From Agrococcus jenensis (GTDB lineage: Bacteria > Actinomycetota > Actinomycetes > Actinomycetales > Microbacteriaceae): a stretch of DNA of 64,000 nucleotides. The DNA lies in the NCBI RefSeq assembly GCF_003752465.1, contig NZ_RKHJ01000001.1, forward strand, positions 1,798,001 through 1,862,000, read 5' to 3'. The position numbers were made by a program, and so were the translations under genes. How positions within the stretch are numbered: the first letter of the stretch is position 1; each line of letters starts with the position of its first letter. The notes beneath the pieces were generated by a model. That model was not told the origin of the DNA and did no database searches. It saw only the letters and a list, made by a program, of their open reading frames with translations. Positions 56,900 to 64,000 of this stretch are shown piece after piece.

Positions 56900-57568
56900 G
56901 TGCCCGCCATCCACGACTGCGCCGACCCGATGTCCCTGCTCGACGGCGTGCGCGCCGCCCGCACGGCCATCGCCGCCGGCCGCTGCATCGTGATGCCGAC
57001 CGACACCGTCTACGGGATCGCGGCGGACGCGTTCTCGCACGCCGCGGTCGCCGGGCTGCTGGCCGCGAAGGGCCGCGACCGGGGGTTCCCGCCGCCCGTG
57101 CTGGTCGCCGATCGCGCGATGGCGAGCGCGCTCGCGGAGTCGGTGCCCGCCGAGCTCGAGCCGCTGCTCGACGCGCACTGGCCCGGCCCGCTCACCGTCA
57201 TCCTGCGCGCGCAGCCGTCGCTCACCTGGGACCTCGGCGACACCGGCGGCACCGTCGCCATCCGCGTGCCCGACCACCCCATCGCGATCGGCCTGCTGCG
57301 CGAGACCGGCCCGCTCGCGGTCTCGAGCGCGAACCTGCACGGGCGTCCGGCGCCGACCGAGGCGGCGGCGGCGGCCGAGATGCTCGGCGACAGCGTCGCC
57401 GTCGTGCTCGACGCCGGCACCGTCGGCGGCACCGCCGCGGCGGGGGAGCAGAACGGCTCGACGATCCTCGACTGCTCGACCCCCGGCACGTTCCGCATCG
57501 TGCGCCAGGGCGTGCTGCCGCGAGCCGTGATCGCCGAGGCGCTCGGCGACCTGCTCGTCGACGGGTGA
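56900..57568 (+). CDS. Threonylcarbamoyl-AMP synthase
   Basis: A 222-residue Sua5/YwlC/YrdC-family protein that makes threonylcarbamoyl-AMP for the t6A modification of ANN-decoding tRNAs. The conserved start GRCIVMPTDTVYGIAADA (about residues 28-45), the KGRDRGFPPPVLV block (about 56-68), WPGPLTVIL and AVSSANLHGRPAPTE (about 140-154) all fit. It is the short, YrdC-only form without a Sua5 C-terminal domain. GTG 56900 is chosen because TACGAT (56888-56893) ends 6 nt before it; an in-frame GTG at 56879 lies upstream of that box. Confidence 0.92.
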   Translation: MPAIHDCADPMSLLDGVRAARTAIAAGRCIVMPTDTVYGIAADAFSHAAVAGLLAAKGRDRGFPPPVLVADRAMASALAESVPAELEPLLDAHWPGPLTVILRAQPSLTWDLGDTGGTVAIRVPDHPIAIGLLRETGPLAVSSANLHGRPAPTEAAAAAEMLGDSVAVVLDAGTVGGTAAAGEQNGSTILDCSTPGTFRIVRQGVLPRAVIAEALGDLLVDG

Positions 57569-57572
57569 TGCC

Positions 57573-58772
57573 GTGATCTTCCTGGCCGTCGCGGCCGTCG
57601 CGGCGGTCATCACGTTCCTCACCAGCCGGGTCGTGCTGCGCCTCGCGCTGCGGTTCGGCATCCACCCTCCGGTGCGCGACCGCGACGTGCACTCCCGGCC
57701 GACGCCGCGCCTCGGCGGCGTGGCGATGTGCCTCGGGCTGCTCGGCGCCTTCGGCGTCGCCGCGCTCATCCCCGAGCTCTCGGGCGTCTTCGCCGAGCCG
57801 GTGCGCATCTGGACGCTGCTCGCCGGCGCCGTCGCGATCTGCGCGATCGGCGTGCTCGACGACCTCTACGACCTCGACTGGATGCTGAAGCTCGGCGCGC
57901 AGATCCTGGTCGCCGCGGGGGTCGCGATCTTCGGCGTGCAGATCGTCAGCCTCCCGATCGGCGGGCTCACCGTGCCGTCGTCGACGATGGCGATCAGCCT
58001 CACGGTGCTGCTCATCGTGCTCGTGATGAACGCCGTGAACTTCATCGACGGCCTCGACGCGCTCGTCGCCGGCACGACGATCATCGGCTCGACGGCGTTC
58101 TTCGGCTACATCTTCATCATCAGCGCCAACCAGGGCCAGCAGAACGCCTACTTCTCGCTCGCGAGCCTCATCACGGCGATCATCGTGGGCGTCTGCCTCG
58201 GCTTCCTGCCCGTCAACTGGCACCCCGCGCGCATGTTCATGGGCGACGGGGGAGCGCTCATGCTCGGGCTCATGACCGCGGCGAGCGCGATCGCGGTCAC
58301 CGGCCAGATCGACCTCGCCACCATGGGCGGGCGCAGCCAGATCCTGCCGGCCTTCATCCCCATCCTGCTGCCGCTCGCGATCCTGCTGCTCCCGCTCACC
58401 GACTTCGTGCTCGCCGTCGTGCGCCGGCTCGTGAACGGCTCGAGCCCCTTCGCCGCCGACCGCAAGCACCTCCACCACCGGCTGCTCGACATGGGCCACT
58501 CGCACCTCGGCGCGGTGCTCATCTTCTACGCGTGGACCGCCGTGGTCTCGATCGGCTGCCTGATCTTCCTGTTCCAGCCCTGGTGGGTGGCGATCGGTAT
58601 CATGGTCGCGGGATTCCTCGTGTGCGCGGTGCTCACCGCTGCGCCGGTCAGCCGGCGCGTGTGGCAGACGCTGCTGCGCGTGCTGCGCGAGCGCCGAGCT
58701 GCGCGCAGGGGACTCGAGCCGATCGACACGCAGCGCAGCCAGACCATCGACACACGAGGAGACATCCGGTGA
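57573..58772 (+). CDS. wecA: Undecaprenyl-phosphate GlcNAc-1-phosphate transferase (WecA/TagO-like)
   Basis: A 399-residue polyprenyl-phosphate sugar-1-phosphate transferase with about 11 membrane helices. Motifs: HSRPTPRLGGVAM (about 31-43), VLDDLYDLDWMLK (about 93-105) with the metal-binding Asp pair, VNFIDGLDALVAG (about 154-166), HPARMFMGDGGALMLG (about 213-228), and the cytoplasmic HLHHRLLDMGHSH loop (about 299-311). It starts cell-envelope polymer (arabinogalactan, teichoic or exopolysaccharide) linkage units on the inner membrane face. It starts with GTG 4 nt after sua5, and its stop overlaps the AtpI-like gene by 4 nt. Confidence 0.93.
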   Translation: MIFLAVAAVAAVITFLTSRVVLRLALRFGIHPPVRDRDVHSRPTPRLGGVAMCLGLLGAFGVAALIPELSGVFAEPVRIWTLLAGAVAICAIGVLDDLYDLDWMLKLGAQILVAAGVAIFGVQIVSLPIGGLTVPSSTMAISLTVLLIVLVMNAVNFIDGLDALVAGTTIIGSTAFFGYIFIISANQGQQNAYFSLASLITAIIVGVCLGFLPVNWHPARMFMGDGGALMLGLMTAASAIAVTGQIDLATMGGRSQILPAFIPILLPLAILLLPLTDFVLAVVRRLVNGSSPFAADRKHLHHRLLDMGHSHLGAVLIFYAWTAVVSIGCLIFLFQPWWVAIGIMVAGFLVCAVLTAAPVSRRVWQTLLRVLRERRAARRGLEPIDTQRSQTIDTRGDIR

Positions 58773-59230
58773 CCACGACCGCGATCATGCAGCGGATCCT
58801 GCTCTGGGGAGGCATCCTCGCAGCCGCGGTCGCCGTCGTCGGCGGCGTGGTCGGATGGCTGCTCGCCGCGGGCGCAGGCCTCGCGTCGGCGCTCGTCGGC
58901 ACCGCCCTCGCCATCATCTTCTGCATGCTGACGGCCGTGAGCATCCTGCTCGCCTTCAAGGCGTCGCGCGGCGTCATGATCTCGGGCGCGTTCTTCGGCA
59001 TCGTGCTGGGCGGCTGGCTGCTGAAGTTCGTGCTCTTCATCGTGCTGGTCTTCGTGCTCGGCGACCAGGAGTGGCTGCACCGCGGCGTGGCCTTCGGGTC
59101 GCTCGTCGCCGCCGTCATCGGCTCGCTCGTGATCGACTGCGTCGTCATCGCCACGAGCCGCCAGCCGACGATCGACAGCGACGCCGACGACGAGACGCAG
59201 GGGCGCCCGGCATCCGGCGCACGGGCGTGA
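58769..59230 (+). CDS. AtpI-like membrane protein
   Basis: A 153-residue protein with four hydrophobic helices (about residues 8-32, 36-60, 70-98 and 104-122) and an acidic C-terminal tail (DSDADDETQG). The size, helix number and place just before atpB match the AtpI-like proteins that precede the ATP synthase genes in actinobacteria; AtpI helps assemble the c-ring or import Mg. It starts with GTG at 58769, coupled to wecA. The atp genes proper begin about 150 bp later with a separate leader. Confidence 0.85.
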   Translation: MTTTAIMQRILLWGGILAAAVAVVGGVVGWLLAAGAGLASALVGTALAIIFCMLTAVSILLAFKASRGVMISGAFFGIVLGGWLLKFVLFIVLVFVLGDQEWLHRGVAFGSLVAAVIGSLVIDCVVIATSRQPTIDSDADDETQGRPASGARA

Positions 59231-59381
59231 TGGAGGCGTCGTCGGGGCCCGCTGCCGCCCACCTCTCTGATAGTGTCGTAGTCGCTCCCCCCACTGCCGC
59301 GCTCAGCTTCGAGCGTGCCCGCGCGAGGGGGTGCACCGACGTCGAACCGGCGCCAGGCGCCCTGAGGTTGAGGAAGACACG
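59231..59381 (+). promoter_or_regulatory. atp operon promoter and leader region
   Basis: The 151-bp gap holds TAGTGT (59271-59276), the best -10 candidate, with no clear -35. Transcripts would have a leader of about 100 nt. AGGAAG (59371-59376) is the ribosome-binding site for atpB. No gene is supported here. Confidence 0.45.
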
Positions 59382-60498
<1,117 letters not shown>

Positions 60499-60505
60499 GC
60501 CACGG

Positions 60506-61057
60506 ATGCTCACCACTCCTCTCTTCCTCGCGGAGGAGTCGGGGGAGGCCACACCGAACCCCCTGCTTCCCGCGCCGTACGACATCCTGTGGTCGGCGGT
60601 CATCTTCGTCGTCCTGCTGCTGATCTTCTGGAAGGTCATCCTCCCGCGCATGCAGGCGCTGCTCGACGAGCGCTCCGCAGCCATCGAGGGCGGCATCAAG
60701 AAGGCGGAGGCCGCGCAGGCCGAGGCCGCTGCCGCGCTCGAGTCGTACAACACCCAGCTCGCTGAGGCCCGTGCCGAGGCCGGTCGCATCAAGGACCAGG
60801 CTCGCGCCGACGCCGCCAAGATCGAGGCCGACCTCAAGGCTCGCGCCAACGACGAGGCCGAGCGCATCACCGCCCAGGCGCACCAGCGCATCGAGGCGGA
60901 GCGCCAGGCTGCGTTCACGTCGCTGAAGACCGAGGTCGGCACGCTCGCCCTCGGCCTCTCCGAGAAGGTCGTCGGCGAGTCGATGGACGACGCGCGGTCC
61001 GCCGCGATCGTCGACCGCTTCCTGGCCGAGCTCGAGCACGACGGGGCGAACCGCTAG
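60506..61057 (+). CDS. atpF: ATP synthase F0 subunit b
   Basis: A 183-residue b subunit. A short N-terminal segment (LFLAEESGEATPNPLLPAPYD) precedes one membrane helix (ILWSAVIFVVLLLIFWKVI, about 27-45). A long, charged, Ala-rich right-handed coiled coil to the C-terminus forms the peripheral stalk. The length is normal. It lies 7 nt after atpE and overlaps atpH by 1 nt. Confidence 0.95.
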   Translation: MLTTPLFLAEESGEATPNPLLPAPYDILWSAVIFVVLLLIFWKVILPRMQALLDERSAAIEGGIKKAEAAQAEAAAALESYNTQLAEARAEAGRIKDQARADAAKIEADLKARANDEAERITAQAHQRIEAERQAAFTSLKTEVGTLALGLSEKVVGESMDDARSAAIVDRFLAELEHDGANR

Positions 61058-61842
61058 TGGGCAGCGCGACCAGCCAGGCGCGGACCGGCATCGACGAAGC
61101 ACTCGTGCGCCAGCCGCAGGCCGGCCTCGACGACGCGCGGGACCTGTTCCAGGCATCGCGCGCCATCGAGCGCAGCCCGCAGGTGCTCGCGGCGCTCGCC
61201 GACCCGGTCTCGCCTCCGGATGCGCGGGCGGCTCTCGCCGAGCGCGTGCTCGGGCAGCTCGGTGCTCCGGCGGTCTCGATCGTCGCGCACCTGGCGCGCC
61301 AGCGCTGGTCCGACGCCGCCGACATCCTCAGCGCCATCGACGACGCGGGCATCCGCATCGCGGTGCGCGGAGCCGCCGGCGCCGACGTCGCGGGCGAGAT
61401 CGCCTCGTTCGCGCGCATCGTCTCCTCCGACCCGCAGCTCGAGCTCGCGCTCGGCGGCGTGCTCGGCAAGGCCGACGACAAGGCGGCGCTGCTGCAGCGG
61501 CTCATCGGCGGGCGAGCGAGCGAGGCGACCACCGTGATCCTCGACCACCTCGTCCGCGTGCCGCGCGGGCGCCGCATCGGGCAGCTGCTCCGCGGCGCCG
61601 CGACCGAGGTCGCAGCCGCAGCCGGTCGCTCGATCGCGACCGTCACCTCGGCGCGCGAGCTCCCGACCGCCCAGCTCGACCGGCTCCGCGCCGGCCTCGA
61701 GCGCCAGTACGGCCGCACGCTGCAGCTGCAGCAGGTCGTCGACCCGGCCGTCGTCGGCGGCCTCAGGGTGGCGATCGGCGACGACGTCATCGACGGCACC
61801 GTCCGTTCCAAGTTCACCGACCTGCGCCTGAAGCTCGGCTAG
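61057..61842 (+). CDS. atpH: ATP synthase F1 subunit delta
   Basis: A 261-residue delta subunit, longer than the 180 of E. coli but normal for actinobacteria. The N-terminal all-helical domain holds DARDLFQASRAIERSPQVLAALADP. The C-terminal signature is VTSARELPTAQLDRLRAGLERQYGRTLQLQQVVDP, then GGLRVAIGDDVIDGTVRSKFTDLRLKL (about 225-251). It joins the peripheral stalk to the top of F1. GTG 61057 overlaps the atpF stop by 1 nt. Confidence 0.95.
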   Translation: MGSATSQARTGIDEALVRQPQAGLDDARDLFQASRAIERSPQVLAALADPVSPPDARAALAERVLGQLGAPAVSIVAHLARQRWSDAADILSAIDDAGIRIAVRGAAGADVAGEIASFARIVSSDPQLELALGGVLGKADDKAALLQRLIGGRASEATTVILDHLVRVPRGRRIGQLLRGAATEVAAAAGRSIATVTSARELPTAQLDRLRAGLERQYGRTLQLQQVVDPAVVGGLRVAIGDDVIDGTVRSKFTDLRLKLG

Positions 61843-61869
61843 GTCGAAGGCATTCGAAGAGGAAGACAC

Positions 61870-63504
61870 ATGTCAGAGCTCACCATCAGCCCCGACGAGA
61901 TCAAGGGCGCACTCGCCGACTTCGTCTCGTCCTACGAGGCATCCACGTCGACGACGGCCGAGGTCGGCCACGTCATCGACGCCGCCGACGGCATCGCCCA
62001 CGTCGAGGGCCTGCCCGGCGTCATGGCCAACGAGCTCGTGCGCTTCGCGGACGGCACGCTCGGCCTCGCGCAGAACCTCGACGAGACCGAGATCGGCGTC
62101 GTCGTGCTCGGTGAGTTCGGCGGCATCGTCGCCGGCATGGAGGTCACCCGCACCGGTGAGGTCCTCTCCGTCCCGATCGGCGAGGGCTACCTCGGCCGCG
62201 TCGTCGACCCGCTCGGCAACCCGATCGACGGCCTCGGCGAGATCGCCTCGAGCGGCCGCCGCGCCCTCGAGCTCCAGGCACCGGGCGTCATGCAGCGCAA
62301 GTCGGTGCACGAGCCGCTCCAGACCGGCATCAAGGCCATCGACGCGATGATCCCGGTCGGCCGCGGCCAGCGCCAGCTGCTCATCGGCGACCGCCAGACC
62401 GGCAAGACGGCCATCCTGATCGACACGATCATCAACCAGAAGGCCAACTGGGAGTCGGGCGACGTCAACAAGCAGGTCCGCTGCATCTACGTCGCGATCG
62501 GCCAGAAGGGCTCGACCATCGCCTCGGTGAAGGGCGCGCTCGCGGACGCCGGCGCGATGGCGTACACGACCATCGTCGCGTCGCCCGCATCCGACCCGGC
62601 CGGCTTCAAGTACCTCGCGCCGTACTCGGGCTCGGCCATCGGCCAGCACTGGATGTACGAGGGCAAGCACGTCCTCATCATCTTCGACGACCTGTCGAAG
62701 CAGGCAGAGGCCTACCGCGCCGTCTCGCTCCTGCTGCGCCGCCCGCCGGGCCGCGAGGCGTACCCGGGCGACGTGTTCTACCTGCACTCCCGCCTGCTCG
62801 AGCGCTGCGCGAAGCTGTCCGACGAGCTCGGCGCCGGTTCGATGACGGGCCTGCCGGTCATCGAGACGAAGGCCAACGACGTCTCGGCCTACATCCCGAC
62901 CAACGTGATCTCGATCACCGACGGCCAGATCTTCCTCCAGTCCGACCTGTTCAACGCCAACCAGCGCCCCGCGGTCGACGTCGGCATCTCGGTGTCCCGC
63001 GTCGGCGGCGACGCGCAGGTCAAGTCGATCAAGAAGGTCTCCGGCACGCTCAAGCTCGAGCTCGCGCAGTACCGCTCGCTCGAGGCGTTCGCGATGTTCG
63101 CCTCCGACCTCGACGCCACGTCGCGCCGCCAGCTCGACCGGGGCGCTCGCCTCACCGAGCTGCTGAAGCAGCCGCAGTACTCGCCGTACCCCGTGGAGGA
63201 GCAGGTCGTCTCGATCTGGGCCGGCACGAACGGCAAGCTCGACACGGTGCCGGTGAACCAGGTGCTCCAGTTCGAGTCGGAGCTGCTCGAGCACATGCGC
63301 CACAACGGCACGGTGCTGTCGACGCTGCGCGAGACGAACGTGCTCGACGACGCGACGCTCGCGATGCTCGAGTCCGAGGTCGACGCGTTCGTCAAGAACT
63401 GGCAGTCGAAGCCGGAGTCGAGCATCACCGACCCGGGCACCGAGTCCGACACGCCGATGGTCGAGGACGTCAACCAGGAGCAGATCGTCAAGGGCCGTCG
63501 CTGA
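61870..63504 (+). CDS. atpA: ATP synthase F1 subunit alpha
   Basis: A 544-residue alpha subunit. The beta-barrel domain comes first ([26 protein letters not shown]), then Walker [14 protein letters not shown] (about residues 172-184), and [27 protein letters not shown], which includes the signature region near 290-316. The arginine-finger region is [30 protein letters not shown]. The C-terminal 30 residues ([17 protein letters not shown]) extend beyond the E. coli protein, as in other actinobacteria. GAAGAGGAAG precedes ATG 61870, 27 nt after atpH. Confidence 0.98.
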   Translation: MSELTISPDEIKGALADFVSSYEASTSTTAEVGHVIDAADGIAHVEGLPGVMANELVRFADGTLGLAQNLDETEIGVVVLGEFGGIVAGMEVTRTGEVLSVPIGEGYLGRVVDPLGNPIDGLGEIASSGRRALELQAPGVMQRKSVHEPLQTGIKAIDAMIPVGRGQRQLLIGDRQTGKTAILIDTIINQKANWESGDVNKQVRCIYVAIGQKGSTIASVKGALADAGAMAYTTIVASPASDPAGFKYLAPYSGSAIGQHWMYEGKHVLIIFDDLSKQAEAYRAVSLLLRRPPGREAYPGDVFYLHSRLLERCAKLSDELGAGSMTGLPVIETKANDVSAYIPTNVISITDGQIFLQSDLFNANQRPAVDVGISVSRVGGDAQVKSIKKVSGTLKLELAQYRSLEAFAMFASDLDATSRRQLDRGARLTELLKQPQYSPYPVEEQVVSIWAGTNGKLDTVPVNQVLQFESELLEHMRHNGTVLSTLRETNVLDDATLAMLESEVDAFVKNWQSKPESSITDPGTESDTPMVEDVNQEQIVKGRR

Positions 63505-63527
63505 CGCGAGCTCGCTGAGGAGGCGAC

Positions 63528-64000
63528 ATGGGAGCCCAGCTCCGGGTCTACACGCAGAAGATCAAGTCTGCGCAGACGACCAAGAAGATCACGAAGGCGA
63601 TGGAGCTCATCGCTGCATCGCGCATCCAGAAGGCGCTCGCACGCGTGCACGCCTCGACGCCGTACGCTCGCGCGCTCACGCGCGCCGTCAGCGCGGTCGC
63701 CACGTACTCCAACGAGGCGCACCCGCTGACGGTCGAGCGGCCGCAGCTCAAGCGCGCGGCCATCGTCGTGCTGACGAGCGACCGCGGCCTCGCCGGCGCG
63801 TTCAACTCGCAGATCCTGCGCGAGGCGAGCGAGCTGCGGGCGAAGCTCGAGGCTGAGGGCAAGGAGGTCGACCACTACCTGGTCGGCAACAAGGCCGTCG
63901 GCTACTTCCGCTTCCGCAAGCGCACCGCGGTGCGCGAGTGGACGGGGCAGTCGGAGACGCCGAGCCCGGAGCTCGCGCAGGAGATCGCCGACGCGGTGCT
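63528..64000 (+). CDS. atpG: ATP synthase F1 subunit gamma (3' end missing)
   Basis: The first 157 residues of the gamma subunit, the central rotor stalk. The start MGAQLRVYTQKIKSAQTTKKITKAMELIAASRI is the conserved N-terminal coiled coil, and VLTSDRGLAGAFNSQILREA (about residues 81-100) is the family Rossmann-like block. The frame runs to the window edge with no stop. GAGGAGGCGAC lies before ATG 63528, 23 nt after atpA. Confidence 0.97.
   Translation, partial: MGAQLRVYTQKIKSAQTTKKITKAMELIAASRIQKALARVHASTPYARALTRAVSAVATYSNEAHPLTVERPQLKRAAIVVLTSDRGLAGAFNSQILREASELRAKLEAEGKEVDHYLVGNKAVGYFRFRKRTAVREWTGQSETPSPELAQEIADAV

Noticed and set aside
59331..59381. GTG 59331 as the atpB start
   Set aside because: It adds 17 charged residues not expected in subunit a and places the AGGAAG ribosome site inside the coding region.

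Overview
The window is very GC-rich bacterial chromosome with densely packed, often overlapping genes. Its gene content points to an actinobacterium: MshA-type mycothiol glycosyltransferase, GTP-dependent PEP carboxykinase beside a RamB-type regulator, CsoR, a Gram-positive Tad pilus locus, Rho with a long Ala/Pro/Arg/Gly-rich extension, and the block thrC-thrB-rho-prfA / prmC-sua5-wecA-atp. The family Microbacteriaceae (perhaps near Agrococcus) is an inference from gene order and style, not a database result. I see no prophage, transposase, CRISPR array or plasmid function.

Layout. 1-7 kb: membrane proteins, an amidase, mshA, a crotonase and a secreted protein that ends in an 18-bp tandem repeat. 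7-12 kb (minus strand): PspA/IM30, a large TPM-domain membrane protein, an ECF sigma factor with a coupled membrane protein, and a PaiB-like FMN protein. 12-16 kb: pckG diverging from ramB. 16-17.5 kb: an arsenate-reductase-like protein with a destroyed P-loop, then AraC and VOC genes. 17.5-21 kb: SGNH hydrolase, copZ-csoR with a clear CsoR operator, a TetR gene, a two-anchor surface protein and tRNA-Arg(CCG). 21-30 kb: prepilin peptidase and a TetR gene opposite the Tad operon (flp-tadE-tadG-cpaB-tadZ-tadA-tadB-tadC). 30-44 kb: transglutaminase, a lipoprotein, argS, a response-regulator/thioredoxin-reductase-like fusion, a 3-methyladenine glycosylase, then lysA-hom-thrC-thrB-rho-prfA. 44-56 kb: about 12 kb of accessory genes between prfA and prmC, which are usually adjacent. 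They include an MFS exporter, a ScyD-like protein, a three-gene acid-catabolism operon (GntP permease, CaiB CoA-transferase, HMG-CoA-lyase type enzyme) under a divergent IclR regulator, a guanidine-III riboswitch ahead of two SMR exporters, and cysK-cysE. 56-64 kb: prmC, sua5, wecA, an AtpI-like gene and atpBEFHAG (atpG runs off the end).

Cross-cutting observations. Many genes have a TANNNT or NANNNT box exactly 6-7 nt ahead of ATG/GTG and no Shine-Dalgarno, which suggests frequent leaderless transcription; I used this to choose several starts. Intergenic gaps, especially between convergent genes, repeatedly hold palindromic or repeat elements of at least four kinds. The most unusual is 8 + 7 copies of a 20-bp unit facing each other at 53974-54315.

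The items most worth following are the guanidine-III riboswitch/SMR cassette, the putative 3-hydroxy-3-methylglutarate catabolic operon, the P-loop-dead ArsC homologue, the opposed 20-bp arrays, and a Rho protein without a visible N-terminal helical domain. All family assignments come from reading motifs by eye; no searches were run.
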